64,000 nucleotides of DNA from Planctomycetota bacterium (GTDB lineage: Bacteria > Planctomycetota > UBA8742 > UBA2392). The notes under the pieces are model-generated. The model ran no database searches. It saw nothing but the letters and a program-made list of their open reading frames with translations, and was not told where the DNA came from. Positions 25,365 through 34,212 of the stretch are shown here, piece after piece. The DNA is taken from NCBI GenBank assembly GCA_020638635.1, contig JACKIE010000001.1:372001-436000 (forward strand). Direction: 5' to 3'. The first letter of the stretch is position 1; every line of letters begins with the position of its first letter. Both the position numbers and the translations under genes were made by a program.

Positions 25365-25913
25365 GTGACTGGCGCACCCGACGAAGAACTGATCCGGCTG
25401 GCGCGGCGGGGCGACGAGCAGGCCTTCGCGAGCCTCGTGGAGCGCTACTACCGCGCGGCATATGCCAGCGCCTATGCCGTGCTGGGTAACGCCAGCGACG
25501 CCGAGGAGATCGCGCAGGAAACGTTCGTGCAGGTGTATCAGAAGCTGGACAGGCTGCGCGACCCGGGCGCACTGCCCGGCTGGATCTGGCGGATCGCACG
25601 GGACACGGCCTTGAAGCACATCCGGAAACACAAGCGCATCCGCCCCGTCGGCGACGCGCCGGACCTGAACCTGGACGAGCAGCGGCCCCACGAGCCGCTG
25701 GTCGCGGCCGAGGAGAAAGAGCAGCTGCTGGCGGCATTGACCGAGCTGCCCGATGAGATGCGCGAAGCGGTGCTGATGCGCTACTGGGAAGAGCTCGAGT
25801 ACGAGGAAATGGCGGAACGCACGGGAGTATCGGCGGCGGCCCTGTACCAGCGGGTGTGCCGCGGCCTGAAACGCCTGCGCGAAACGATTGAACGCAAGGA
25901 CGCCCTGGCATGA
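25365..25913 (+). CDS. ECF-type RNA polymerase sigma factor
   Basis: A 182-residue sigma-70 family factor. Region 2 runs from DEELIRLARRGDEQAFASLV through AEEIAQETFVQVYQKL, the -10-binding helix. Region 4 is VLMRYWEELEYEEMAERTGVSA followed by LYQRVCRGLKRLRE (helix-turn-helix). The GTG at 25365 is used, and there is no ATG upstream in frame that fits. The stop overlaps the ATG of the following membrane protein by 4 bases, an arrangement typical of a sigma factor and its anti-sigma. Its regulon cannot be deduced here. Confidence 0.92.
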   Translation: MTGAPDEELIRLARRGDEQAFASLVERYYRAAYASAYAVLGNASDAEEIAQETFVQVYQKLDRLRDPGALPGWIWRIARDTALKHIRKHKRIRPVGDAPDLNLDEQRPHEPLVAAEEKEQLLAALTELPDEMREAVLMRYWEELEYEEMAERTGVSAAALYQRVCRGLKRLRETIERKDALA

Positions 25914-26806
25914 GCGACGACACACAAACAGAAGGCTACGACCACACGCCCGAGGGGCGCGAGCTGGTGGCGCTGCTGCAGAAGTACGCGCCGCCGGCAG
26001 TAGACAGCCGCAAGGGCACGGAGGCCGTGCTGGCGCGGCTGGGCGGCGTTCGGCCGCGCGGCAGGCTGCACCTGCTGATTCGCCTGGCACCGGTGGCGGC
26101 CGCGGCGGCGCTGGTGGCGGTGGCCCTGCTGATCCTCACGCCGCCGCCGGAAACGCCGGAAACCCCGGCCCCGGTGGCGAAAGACGACAACACACCGGCG
26201 CCCACGCTGACAGATATCCGCCGCGAACGCGGCTACCCGGAAATCGTGGCAACCGTTCGCGGCAGCAGCGGCGACGGTTTGCTGATCGACGCCGGCGCCA
26301 AGGACGGCCTGCGCGTCGGCGACGAGCTGAGCGCAGCGGGCGGCCTGAAGGCGCGCGTGACGGCGGTCGGCATCTTCGAGGCGCGCATCTCGGCTGACGG
26401 CCCACTCTCCCGGGGCGCCGAGGTGCGCGCCCGGGCCGCCACCGAGGCCCAGCAGCGCGCCGCCAGCTACGCCGAGTTCGGCGGCGACCCCGGGGCGTTC
26501 CTTGAATTCGGCGCGCTGGTGAGCGCCATGCCGCTCGCCGATGCCCGCATGCTGGGCATCAGTGATGGCGCCGCCTTGCGCGTCGATGAAACCCTGCCGG
26601 CGCTGCTGCGCGACCCGCAGTCAGCGCCCACGCCCACCCTGGCGGCGCAGCTCGATTTGCGAGCCGGGGACGTGATCATCGAAGTCAACGGCAGCCACGT
26701 GCGCACACTGAACGATTTCGGCCAGGCCCTGGGCTGGAGCCACGACCCGCGCCTGCTGACGGTGCGCATCCTGCGCAACGGCAAGCAACTCGACCTGCGA
26801 CTGTAG
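25910..26806 (+). CDS. membrane-anchored PDZ-domain protein, candidate anti-sigma partner
   Basis: A 298-residue protein. Residues 1-55 are cytoplasmic and hydrophilic, and a single membrane helix lies at about 60-76 (APVAAAAALVAVALLIL). A periplasmic region follows, including a small beta-domain (EIVATVRGSSGDGLLIDAGAKDGLRVGD, cited in parts: GDGLLIDAG and KDGLRVGD). At the end is a PDZ domain of about 60 residues (LRAGDVIIEVNGSHVRTLNDF). ATGA overlap with the sigma gene and the topology are those of a membrane-bound regulator. No zinc-binding HxxxCxxC anti-sigma motif is present, so the regulatory mechanism is unproven. PDZ at the C terminus could sense misfolded envelope proteins. Confidence 0.75.
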   Translation: MSDDTQTEGYDHTPEGRELVALLQKYAPPAVDSRKGTEAVLARLGGVRPRGRLHLLIRLAPVAAAAALVAVALLILTPPPETPETPAPVAKDDNTPAPTLTDIRRERGYPEIVATVRGSSGDGLLIDAGAKDGLRVGDELSAAGGLKARVTAVGIFEARISADGPLSRGAEVRARAATEAQQRAASYAEFGGDPGAFLEFGALVSAMPLADARMLGISDGAALRVDETLPALLRDPQSAPTPTLAAQLDLRAGDVIIEVNGSHVRTLNDFGQALGWSHDPRLLTVRILRNGKQLDLRL

Positions 26807-26837
26807 GGGACTGTCCCCGCAGTTGGGGACTGTCCCC
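26806..26837. repeat. tandem palindromic GGGGACTGTCCCC units
   Basis: Two exact 13-base copies (26806-26818 and 26825-26837) of a near-palindrome with GGGGAC and GTCCCC ends, 6 bases apart, directly after the stop of the PDZ protein gene. They could fold as a terminator-like structure. A similar but longer GGGGAC-GTCCCC palindrome occurs at 28923. Confidence 0.7.
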
Positions 26838-26913
26838 GTCGTCGAGTCGGGGTTGGCTGACGATTTTTCGATTTTCCTGAATACGCTGGGCTGACCGCCC
26901 CCGGTTAAGGGGC

Positions 26914-27420
26914 ATGGAAGCCCTGTCGATGGCCACCGATCCTGACCGCGAAACGCTGGTCCGCCGACACCACCTTGGTGTCTGGCGCTACCTGCGTTTC
27001 CTGGGCGCCGACCGCGCCCTGGCCGACGACCTCACGCAAGAGACCTTCCTGGTCTTCCTGCGCAAACCCTTCAACTTCATGGGCCACGAGTCCACGGCCG
27101 GATACCTGCGCGGCATCGCCCGCTACGTCTGGCTGGAGGAGCGCCGCAACAGCGTGACGACGGCCGAGCTGGACGCCGCCGACGCGGCTTTCGCCCAACA
27201 CGCCGGCCCAAGCGAGGGCAACGACTACCTGGACGCCCTGCGCGAGTGCGAAAAGACCCTGGCTGGCAAAGCGCGCGAGGCCGTGCAGCTTCAGTACCGC
27301 GACAGACTGAGCCTCGAGCAGATCGGCGATGCACTGGACATGAAACCCAACGGCGTGAAGACCATGCTGCAGCGCGCGCGCCAGCACCTGCGCGAGTGCG
27401 TGGAAAGGCGGCTGAAATGA
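26914..27420 (+). CDS. second ECF-type RNA polymerase sigma factor
   Basis: A 168-residue sigma factor. Region 2 is LVRRHHLGVWRYLRFLGADR to ADDLTQETFLVFLRKPF, and region 4 is AVQLQYRDRLSLEQIGDALD and KPNGVKTMLQRARQHLRE (helix-turn-helix). ATG 26914 or the internal Met at 26929 could be the start. The stop overlaps the next ATG (ATGA at 27417), as in the first pair. It is not a duplicate of the first factor: sequence differs widely, and the downstream partner is a coiled-coil protein rather than a PDZ protein. Confidence 0.9.
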   Translation: MEALSMATDPDRETLVRRHHLGVWRYLRFLGADRALADDLTQETFLVFLRKPFNFMGHESTAGYLRGIARYVWLEERRNSVTTAELDAADAAFAQHAGPSEGNDYLDALRECEKTLAGKAREAVQLQYRDRLSLEQIGDALDMKPNGVKTMLQRARQHLRECVERRLK

Positions 27421-28904
27421 GCGAGCATCACGAACGCTACCTGGAGGCCGCCCTCGACGAGCTGTACCACGGCGGGCCCGAGCCCGACCTGACCGAGCGC
27501 ATCCTGCGCGACGCCCGCCCGCCGGCACTGACCCTCGTGCCGCCCGAGCTCGCGCCCAAGCCGCGCCGCCGCTGGCCCTGGCTGCAGGCGGCCTGCGCGG
27601 TGCTGGCGCTGGGGGCGATCGGCCTGCTGCTGCTGCCGCGCGACGACAAGCTGCCGGACAGCATTGCCAGCAGCGACAGCGGCTTCGTGCTGCACGGCGA
27701 CGAAATCGAACTGACGGACGGCTGGTACCTGCTGGAAACCGGTTCCCCGGTGGTGAAGGCCGGTGATGCGCGCATCGAGCAGGTGGTCGGCCGTGTGCTG
27801 GTGAAGGTAGGCGAAATCCCCGATGAACCCGAGCTATCAGCCCGGGAAGAGTGGCTGAAGCGGAACGGAGTGGAGAGTGAGATGTTGAACGGAAACTGGA
27901 TCAAGGCCGGCGGCCTGGCGGTATGCCTGTTGTTCGGCAGCGCGGTGGTTGACGGCCAGCCCCTGCAGGCCCAGGAAGCGGAGCGCAAGCGCGTCGAAGA
28001 GCTGGAGCGCGAACTGGAAAAGGCCCGCAAAGACCTGGAACGTGCGGAACGCGAATCTCGCGAGCGCGAAGGCGGCGAGGAGCACCCCTGGAACCCGGAG
28101 GAGGCTGAAAAGGAACTGCGCCGGCTGAAAGAGGAACTGGGAGACCTGCACCTGGCAATCGAAGAACGCGAAAAGGAGTGGCACAAGGCCAACGAAGCAA
28201 AGGATGACGAGCGGGCGCTCGAGCTTGAGCGCGAAATGGACAAGTTGCGCGAGCAAGCCAAGAACATCGAGCAGCATATTGCGGACATCAAGCGGATGTT
28301 CGAGGTCCAGAAACTGGAGAAGCGCGTCGGCGAGGAAGAGGGCGCGATCGAGGAGTTGCGCGGCAAGCTGGAAAAACAGCCCGACAACGAGGAGCTGCGC
28401 AAGAAGCTGAAAGCCCACGAAGAAGAAGCCGAGGGCTTACGCAAAAAACTGGAAGGCCTGCACCGTGAGTTCGAGAAGCGCCACCCCGAAGGCCGCGAAG
28501 ATGGCGACCCGGCCGCTGAGCTCGAACGCATGATCGAGCGCCTGCGCGGCGAGCTGGAAGAGCTGCGCGAACACCCGGACCGCAACGCCGAGGCCATCCG
28601 CGACCACGAACGCAGCATCAAGGCGCTGGAAGAGGCCGTTGCCAACCTGCGCAAGGGCGAACGCGGAGAAGATCCGGAGGGTGAGCTGAAGGAAGCCGAA
28701 GGCCACCTGAAGGAACTGAAAAGCGCTATCGAAGCCCTGCTGAAGGAAAAGAAAGCTGCGCTGGAGAAGGGCAAAGAGGACGCCGCCCGTGAGTTGGAAC
28801 GGGCGATTGAGGAACATGAAGTCGAAATCCGCCGCGTGCGCGACCACGTTGAAGCGCTGAAGAAGAAGCTCGAGGAGCACCAGGGCGACAAGAAGGATCG
28901 TTAG
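27417..28904 (+). CDS. membrane anti-sigma-like region joined to an exported coiled-coil protein
   Basis: A 495-residue frame. Residues 1-155 comprise a hydrophilic N-terminal region, a membrane helix at about 50-68 (LQAACAVLALGAIGLLLL), and a beta-rich segment (HGDEIELTDGWYLLETG) like a short FecR-type domain. At residue 156 (ATG 27882, preceded by GGAG and GAGAG) a second, signal-peptide-like stretch starts: KAGGLAVCLLFGSAVVDG ending in LQAQ. The remaining about 310 residues are an almost uninterrupted coiled coil rich in Glu, Lys, Leu and Arg. Either this is one protein with two membrane segments, or the signal-like part marks a second protein translated from the internal ATG in the same frame. 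Its partner is the ECF factor that overlaps its start. Confidence 0.75.
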   Translation: MSEHHERYLEAALDELYHGGPEPDLTERILRDARPPALTLVPPELAPKPRRRWPWLQAACAVLALGAIGLLLLPRDDKLPDSIASSDSGFVLHGDEIELTDGWYLLETGSPVVKAGDARIEQVVGRVLVKVGEIPDEPELSAREEWLKRNGVESEMLNGNWIKAGGLAVCLLFGSAVVDGQPLQAQEAERKRVEELERELEKARKDLERAERESREREGGEEHPWNPEEAEKELRRLKEELGDLHLAIEEREKEWHKANEAKDDERALELEREMDKLREQAKNIEQHIADIKRMFEVQKLEKRVGEEEGAIEELRGKLEKQPDNEELRKKLKAHEEEAEGLRKKLEGLHREFEKRHPEGREDGDPAAELERMIERLRGELEELREHPDRNAEAIRDHERSIKALEEAVANLRKGERGEDPEGELKEAEGHLKELKSAIEALLKEKKAALEKGKEDAARELERAIEEHEVEIRRVRDHVEALKKKLEEHQGDKKDR

Positions 28905-28922
28905 CCGGTATTGAGTCCAAGG

Positions 28923-28951
28923 GGGGACAGGCACCAAAGGTGCCTGTCCCC
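28923..28951. terminator. perfect GC-rich hairpin
   Basis: A 13-bp perfect stem (28923-28935 and 28939-28951; GGGGACAGGCACC) around AAA. It lies 18 bases after the coiled-coil gene and could stop transcription in either direction, since the gene on the right is convergent. No T-run, so a dispersed palindrome is the alternative. Confidence 0.6.
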
Positions 28952-28962
28952 TCGCCGTTCAC

Positions 28963-28984
28963 GCGCGGACAGGTATGTCCGCGC
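28963..28984. repeat. second hairpin in the same intergenic gap
   Basis: Stem of 9 bp (GCGCGGACA with TGTCCGCGC) around GGTA, 11 bases after the previous hairpin. Confidence 0.6.
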
Positions 28985-29010
28985 CACTGTTTTGATTGCT
29001 GCTTAGTCGG

Positions 29011-31281
29011 CTAAAGCTTCTCCAACCTGGCGAACTCCAGCGCGAGGTTCTTTTCGCCCCAGCCTTGGAAGTGCACCTTGATGCGGCCGGTGGCGCTCAG
29101 GTCCAGCACCTTGCCGACGCCGAACACCGCGTGCTTTACCCGGTCGCCGCTCTTGAGCTGGCTGGGGTCCGTGGGCTCGAAGGGCCCCGCGCTGCGGCGC
29201 TCGCCCTTGGCAAGGTGATCGGCCGGGCCGTCCTCGATATCCGGCTCGTTGCTGAAGTCGAAGGGGTCGTCCTCGTCGTCCTCGCGCGTGACGGGCTTGA
29301 CCGCGCGGCCGGTGAACCAGGCCGCGAAGTCGTCGCCGCCGTAGCCGCTGGCCGTGGCGGCCTGGTCGTCCACCATGGTGAGTTCAGGCGGGATCTCGGT
29401 CAGGAAGCGGCTGGGCGGGTTGCGCTGGCTGCGGCCGAAGGCTTCGCGGTGGCGGGCCAGGCTGATGGTCAGGTGCTGCTGCGCGCGCGTGATGCCCACG
29501 TAGCACAGGCGGCGTTCTTCCTCGAGGTCGCCGTCGCCCTGGATGCTGCGCGCATGGGGCAGCACGCCGTCTTCCAGGCCGGTCAAGAACACGGCCGGAA
29601 ACTCCAGCCCCTTGGCGCTGTGCAGGGTCATCAGCTTGACGGCGTCGCCCTGCATGTCGAGCTTGTCGGTGTCGCTCACCAGGGCGATCTGCTCCAGCCA
29701 GGCGCTGAGGTCGAGTTCGGGGTTTTCGGCCTCTTTGGTGCGCGCGTCGGAAAGCAACTCGTTCACGTTCTCGAGCCGGTCAGCTGAGCGCGGGTCCACG
29801 TCGGTCTCCAGCGCGCGCTTGTAGCCGGAATCCTCCAGCACGGTCTGTACCACGGCCTCGATCGGGTACAGGTTGCCGGCCAGGATGCGCTCGTACATCG
29901 CCACGAAATCGGCCAGGGCGGTGCCGGCCTTGCCGGGCACGCGCGAGACGCCGTAGGCCTTGGGGTCTTTGGCGACCTGCAGCAGGCTGACGTCGTGCTT
30001 CAGCGCCGCCTCGTGCAGCTTGTTGATGGTGCCCTCGCCGACGCCGCGGCTGGGCCGGGTCAGGGCGCGGGCGAAGGCCACCGGGTCGCGCGGGTTCAAT
30101 ATCAGCCGCAGGTAGGCCAGCACGTCCTTGATTTCCTGGCGCTGGTAGAAGCTGACGGCGCCCACCAGCTGGTAGGGCACGGTGCGCTCGCGCAGGGCCT
30201 GTTCCAGCGCGCGGCTCTGGGCATTGGTGCGGTAGAAAATCGCCACGTCGCCGAAGCCGACGCCGCTTTCCAGCCGCAGGGTCTCGATGCGCGCGGCCAC
30301 GGCCCGGGCCTCGTGGGTTTCGGTCTGGCATTTCAGCACGGTGATACGCGCGCCTTCCTCATTGTCGGTGGTCAGGTGCTTGTCCTTGCGGGCCACGTTG
30401 TGGCGCACCAGGGCGTCGGCCGCGCGCACGATGTTGCGCGTGCTGCGGTAGTTCTGTCCCAGCACCACCACTTTGGCATCGGGGAAGTCGCGCTCGAAGT
30501 TCAGGATGTTCTTGATGTCGGCGCCGCGCCAGGAATAGATGCTCTGGTCCGGGTCGCCGGTGACGCAGATGTTCTTGTGCTCGCTGGCCAGCAGGCGCGA
30601 GACGCGGTACTGGATGCTGTTGGTGTCCTGGTACTCGTCGATCAGCAGGTGGCTGAAACGCGCGCGGTACTTCTCGAGTACTTCCTTGTGCTCGGTGAAC
30701 AGCTTGAGCGGCTTCACCAGCAGGTCGTCGAAGTCCATGGCCTGGGCCTCGACCAGGGCCTGTTCGTAGCGCTCATAGATCGCCGCGACGCTCTTGGACT
30801 GCACGTCGTAGGCCCCCGCGCGGTAGGTGGCCGGGTCGATGCCGCGGTTCTTGGCGTCGCTGATGGCGTAGCCGGCCGCGCTGCCGCTGATGAAGGCGGT
30901 GTCGATCTTCAGCTCTTTCATGATGCGGCGTACCAGGCTGTCGCGATCGTCGGTGTCGTAAATGCTGAAGTCGCGGTTGTAGCCCAGCGCTTGTGCCTCG
31001 CGGCGCATCAGCCAGGCGCCGAAGCTGTGGAAGGTGCTGATCTGCAGATCCTGGATCGGGTGAAAACGCTCGACCCGGCGGCGCATCTCGGCGGCGGCCT
31101 TGTTGGTGAAGGTCATGGCTAGGATGCGAAAGGCCGGCACCCCCTGCTGCATCATCCAGGCGATGCGGGTGGTGATCACGCGGGTCTTGCCCGAACCGGG
31201 GCCGGCGAGCACCAGCAGTGGGCCGTCGATGGTTGTAACGGCGTCGCGCTGTTCGGGATTCAGGTGTTCCAGCAGGTCCAT
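29011..31281 (-). CDS. UvrD/PcrA-type DNA helicase
   Basis: A 756-residue superfamily 1A helicase acting in repair and recombination. Walker A lies near the N terminus in LVLAGPGSGKTRVITTRIAW (GPGSGKT). Motif Ia region is ILAMTFTNKAAAEMRRR, Walker B is LLIDEYQDTN, motif III is VTGDPDQSIYSWRGA, and motif VI appears in EERRLCYVGITRAQQHL. VMLTLHSAKGLEFPAVFL (motif V) is also complete. The C-terminal 50 residues (GDRVKHAVFGVGKVLDL) form the Tudor-like domain of PcrA that contacts RNA polymerase. Length of 756 fits PcrA/UvrD (720-740 usual). Monocistronic. Confidence 0.96.
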   Translation of the reverse strand: MDLLEHLNPEQRDAVTTIDGPLLVLAGPGSGKTRVITTRIAWMMQQGVPAFRILAMTFTNKAAAEMRRRVERFHPIQDLQISTFHSFGAWLMRREAQALGYNRDFSIYDTDDRDSLVRRIMKELKIDTAFISGSAAGYAISDAKNRGIDPATYRAGAYDVQSKSVAAIYERYEQALVEAQAMDFDDLLVKPLKLFTEHKEVLEKYRARFSHLLIDEYQDTNSIQYRVSRLLASEHKNICVTGDPDQSIYSWRGADIKNILNFERDFPDAKVVVLGQNYRSTRNIVRAADALVRHNVARKDKHLTTDNEEGARITVLKCQTETHEARAVAARIETLRLESGVGFGDVAIFYRTNAQSRALEQALRERTVPYQLVGAVSFYQRQEIKDVLAYLRLILNPRDPVAFARALTRPSRGVGEGTINKLHEAALKHDVSLLQVAKDPKAYGVSRVPGKAGTALADFVAMYERILAGNLYPIEAVVQTVLEDSGYKRALETDVDPRSADRLENVNELLSDARTKEAENPELDLSAWLEQIALVSDTDKLDMQGDAVKLMTLHSAKGLEFPAVFLTGLEDGVLPHARSIQGDGDLEEERRLCYVGITRAQQHLTISLARHREAFGRSQRNPPSRFLTEIPPELTMVDDQAATASGYGGDDFAAWFTGRAVKPVTREDDEDDPFDFSNEPDIEDGPADHLAKGERRSAGPFEPTDPSQLKSGDRVKHAVFGVGKVLDLSATGRIKVHFQGWGEKNLALEFARLEKL

Positions 31282-31412
31282 GATGCAAGGATAACTTGTC
31301 GGGCGCTCGAGGTTAGAGGTTGGAAGCGTGTAGCCAAGTTCGTTGTTGTGGATTGGGAAAATGCTGCGCGATCAGCCGCGATTCCGTGGTAACCAACGCA
31401 GGCCTTTGTTCG

Positions 31413-31418
31413 TATACT
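31413..31418 (+). promoter_or_regulatory. -10-like element for the gene at 31474
   Basis: TATACT lies 55 bases before ATG 31474. A Shine-Dalgarno GGAGG at 31459-31463 is suitably placed for that ATG, giving a leader of about 50 bases. An ATG at 31425 is out of frame. Confidence 0.4.
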
Positions 31419-31473
31419 CTGTGGATGCACCGGCGGGAGAGAACGCGTCCCGCCCCTTTGGAGGTTCCAGCGG

Positions 31474-32697
31474 ATGGCCTTACGCATCGTTGCCGCGCTT
31501 CTACTGATGGCCGCACTCTCGCTGGCGGGCACATCCGCACAGGATGCCCCCGAGTTCGGGCCGCCCCGCAGCACCGACGACGCCTCTCGTGATCCGCGCC
31601 CCACGGCCGCCGACCTTGCGATCCAGAAGGTGGTCGATAAAGGCCTGCGCCACCTTGCCCGCATCCAGGAAAATGACGGCTCTTGGAAAAACGACGTCGG
31701 CAACAAGCTGGGTACCGGTTACCAGCGCAACATTGACGGCTACGGAAAGCCGCACCTCGGCGTCACCGCCATCTGTTGCATGGCCTTCATGGCCGCCGGC
31801 CACACGCCTGACCGTGGCGAATACCACCGCAATGTGGCGGCCGGGCTGGCCTTCGTGCTTTCCAACATCGACCGTGACACCGGCTGGATCAGCCAGCACG
31901 GCACCCGCATGTACAGCCACGCCTTCTGCACCATGTTTCTAGCCGAGGTGTACGGCCAGACGCGCGATCCCGTGGTGCTCAGCAACCTGCGCAACGCGAT
32001 CCGATTCATTGTGGAGAGCCAGAACCGTCAGGGCTCCTGGCGCTACGTTCCCAACCAGGCCGACAGCGACATGTCAATATGCGTGTGTCAGCTACAGGCC
32101 CTGCGCGCGGCCTCAAACGTTGGTGTGATGGTGCCGAAGAATGCCATCGAAGACGCCAAGGACTACGTCCGACGCAGTTACAACCACTTCGCCAGTCCCG
32201 GCAGTTTCAAGTACCAGATCGACTGGGACGATCGCAGCACCTTCGCGCTGACAGCGGCCGGTGTGGTCGCCCTGCAGAGCCTGGGTGAGTACGACACCCA
32301 CACCTACACCGTAACCGAGGGCGGACGGACGTACACCGCCAAGCTGGACCTAAGCAAAAGCATCACCTACCTGGTGAACAACCGGCCTGACAAAGTGGCT
32401 TCCTGGCTGGTGCCGGGTACGCGCGTGTGCGACTACGGCTTCTTCTACGGGCACTACTACGCGGCACAGGCGATGTACCAGTACCAGTTCGTGAGCAAGC
32501 GGACCTGGGACGAGTGGAACCGCCAGAACCGTGAGCACTTCACGAAGCTGCAGCACGAGTACGGCGAAAAGCTTGAATACGGTGCTTGGACGGACGAGAT
32601 CGGCGGATTTGAACCGAGGGACAACGCGTTCGCCACGGCCATGGCCTGCTTGATCTTGAGCATTCCACGCGGGTACCTGCCGATTTTCCAGAATTGA
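31474..32697 (+). CDS. exported prenyltransferase/squalene oxidase-repeat (terpenoid cyclase fold) protein
   Basis: A 407-residue protein with a signal peptide (MALRIVAALLLMAALSLAGT, cleavage probably near SAQ at 23). The mature part has repeats typical of the alpha/alpha-toroid: LRHLARIQENDGSWKND, IRFIVESQNRQGSWRY, and the segment GVTAICCMAFMAAGHT. The QxxxGSW repeat is the terpenoid cyclase/prenyltransferase repeat, but the DxDD catalytic motif of cyclases is not seen. In planctomycetes such proteins are abundant and mostly of unknown function, so a binding or scaffold role in the periplasm is as likely as catalysis. Start chosen from a GGAGG at 31459-31463. Confidence 0.85.
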   Translation: MALRIVAALLLMAALSLAGTSAQDAPEFGPPRSTDDASRDPRPTAADLAIQKVVDKGLRHLARIQENDGSWKNDVGNKLGTGYQRNIDGYGKPHLGVTAICCMAFMAAGHTPDRGEYHRNVAAGLAFVLSNIDRDTGWISQHGTRMYSHAFCTMFLAEVYGQTRDPVVLSNLRNAIRFIVESQNRQGSWRYVPNQADSDMSICVCQLQALRAASNVGVMVPKNAIEDAKDYVRRSYNHFASPGSFKYQIDWDDRSTFALTAAGVVALQSLGEYDTHTYTVTEGGRTYTAKLDLSKSITYLVNNRPDKVASWLVPGTRVCDYGFFYGHYYAAQAMYQYQFVSKRTWDEWNRQNREHFTKLQHEYGEKLEYGAWTDEIGGFEPRDNAFATAMACLILSIPRGYLPIFQN

Positions 32698-32737
32698 TGG
32701 CGGGATGGGCCGAGTCCCCGGATGCGTTCTGTCCACT

Positions 32738-33838
32738 ATGACAGAAGAAACATTCGATCCGCGCTTCACCGTCAAAACCAAGTACTGGCACAAGCTGCCC
32801 GACGGCCGCGTACAGTGCGACATCTGCCCGCGCGAATGCAAGCTGCGCGACGGCCAACGCGGCTTCTGCTTCGTGCGCGCGGCCCAGGACGGCGAGATCG
32901 TGCTGACCACCTGGGGACGCAGCAGCGGTTACTGCATCGACCCCATCGAAAAAAAGCCCCTGAACCACTTCCTGCCCGGCACGCCGATCCTGAGTTTCGG
33001 CACTGCGGGCTGCAACCTGGGCTGCCGCTTCTGCCAGAACTGGGACATCAGCAAGAGTCGCGAGATCCACACCCTGACCGACCAGGCCACGCCCGAGGTC
33101 ATCGCCAAGGCCGCCGAAAAACTGAAGTGCCGCAGCGTGGCCTTCACCTACAACGACCCGGTGATCTTCCACGAATACGCGATCGACGTGGCCAAGGCCT
33201 GCCACGAACGCGGCATCAAGACCGTCGCGGTGACGGCGGGCTACCAGTGCGCCGCACCGCGCGCGGAATTCTACCGGCACATGGACGCGGCCAACGTAGA
33301 CCTGAAGGGCTTCACCGAGGAGTTCTACGAGAAGATCTGCATCGGCAAGCTGCAGCCGGTGCTGGACACACTGAAGTACATCCGGCACGAGACCGACACC
33401 TGGCTGGAGGTCACCACCCTGCTGATCCCCGGCAAGAACGACAGCGACGACGAACTGAAGCGACTCAGTGAATGGATGCTGCGCGAGCTGGGCCCCGAAG
33501 TGCCGCTGCACTTCTCGGCCTTCCACCCGGACTTCAAGATGCTCGACGTGCCCCCCACGCCCGAAAGCACGCTGACCCGCGCCCGCCGCATCGCGCGGCA
33601 GGCCGGCATGCACTACGTGTACACCGGCAACGTCCACGACACCGACGGCGGCACGACGCTCTGCCACAACTGCGGAGAAGAACTGATCGTGCGCGACTGG
33701 TACGTGCTCGAGAAATGGAACCTCAAGGACGGCAAGTGTCCCAAGTGCGGCACCGCCTGCGCCGGGGTGTTCGAGCCCAAACCCGGCAACTGGGGCGCCA
33801 AACGCCAGCCCGTGCACCTCGCCGACTTTGCCGCCTAG
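32738..33838 (+). CDS. amrS: AmmeMemoRadiSam-type radical SAM enzyme
   Basis: A 366-residue radical SAM protein. The cluster motif CxxxCxxC is in FGTAGCNLGCRFCQNWDISK (about residues 86-105). An extra pair of cysteines at the N terminus (CDICPRECKLRDGQRGFC) and two C-terminal CxxC pairs (LCHNCGEE and KCPKCG), a zinc-ribbon-like tail, are features of the AmrS family (COG1180). AmrS normally works with an AMMECR1 and a Memo protein, neither of which lies next to it here. Target is unknown. The ATG at 32738 is chosen because MTEETFDPRF leads into the conserved part. The gene begins 41 bases after the previous stop. Confidence 0.9.
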   Translation: MTEETFDPRFTVKTKYWHKLPDGRVQCDICPRECKLRDGQRGFCFVRAAQDGEIVLTTWGRSSGYCIDPIEKKPLNHFLPGTPILSFGTAGCNLGCRFCQNWDISKSREIHTLTDQATPEVIAKAAEKLKCRSVAFTYNDPVIFHEYAIDVAKACHERGIKTVAVTAGYQCAAPRAEFYRHMDAANVDLKGFTEEFYEKICIGKLQPVLDTLKYIRHETDTWLEVTTLLIPGKNDSDDELKRLSEWMLRELGPEVPLHFSAFHPDFKMLDVPPTPESTLTRARRIARQAGMHYVYTGNVHDTDGGTTLCHNCGEELIVRDWYVLEKWNLKDGKCPKCGTACAGVFEPKPGNWGAKRQPVHLADFAA

Positions 33839-33893
33839 ACCCAGCGGGCCGAATCGGAATCCGCGAACTCACACCTCGAGCCACAACGGGAAG

Positions 33894-34003
33894 CAACGCC
33901 AAGGCGCCAGGGTGCGCCACGGCTCAAAAGTTGCGGGACGCCGCCCGGCCGATGGACACCCAAGCCACGCAAAGGCCGTGGCGTTCCTTGCGTCCTGGCG
34001 TTG
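33894..34003. repeat. inverted repeat, CAACGCC-type
   Basis: Arms 33894-33920 and 33977-34003 are inverted, imperfect copies (CAACGCCA at one end and GCGCCACGG / CCGTGGCG toward the inside). Located after the radical SAM gene. Confidence 0.65.
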
Positions 34004-34090
34004 AATCACCGCCCCTGATCACAAGCAGCATTCCACCCACGCAGGACTCTTCGCTCCTTCGTTCCTTCGTGTGAGTCATGCAGTTGTAGG

Positions 34091-34199
34091 TCTTCGTGAT
34101 CTTCGTGGACAATTGCCTATGCAGTCAGCTTGTTGTGCTCGGTTCATGGCTTGGCCGGCAACGGCGGTTGTCCACCAAGTTCACGAAGCACACGAAGAA
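34091..34199. repeat. CACGAAG-type inverted repeat
   Basis: TCTTCGTGATCTTCGTGGAC at 34091-34110 and its inverted, imperfect counterpart at 34170-34199 (GTCCACCAAGTTCACGAAG). With the preceding CAACGCC repeat it fills the 374-base gap 33839-34212, in which I see no gene. Confidence 0.7.
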
Positions 34200-34212
34200 C
34201 GGCTTGGGCCAC

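Noticed and set aside
25325..25368. ECF-type autoregulatory promoter (GGAACC and CGT) before the first sigma gene
   Set aside because: GGAACC is present, but the spacer to a CGT motif is too short and would fall on the start codon.
27437..28891. Ser/Arg-rich open frame on the minus strand under the coiled-coil gene
   Set aside because: It mirrors the Glu/Lys heptad pattern of the plus-strand gene and has no coherent protein character.
31425..31592. Leaderless small ORF from ATG 31425 behind TATACT
   Set aside because: It lies out of frame over the start of the prenyltransferase-repeat gene, which has its own GGAGG. The product is Arg-rich without coding character.
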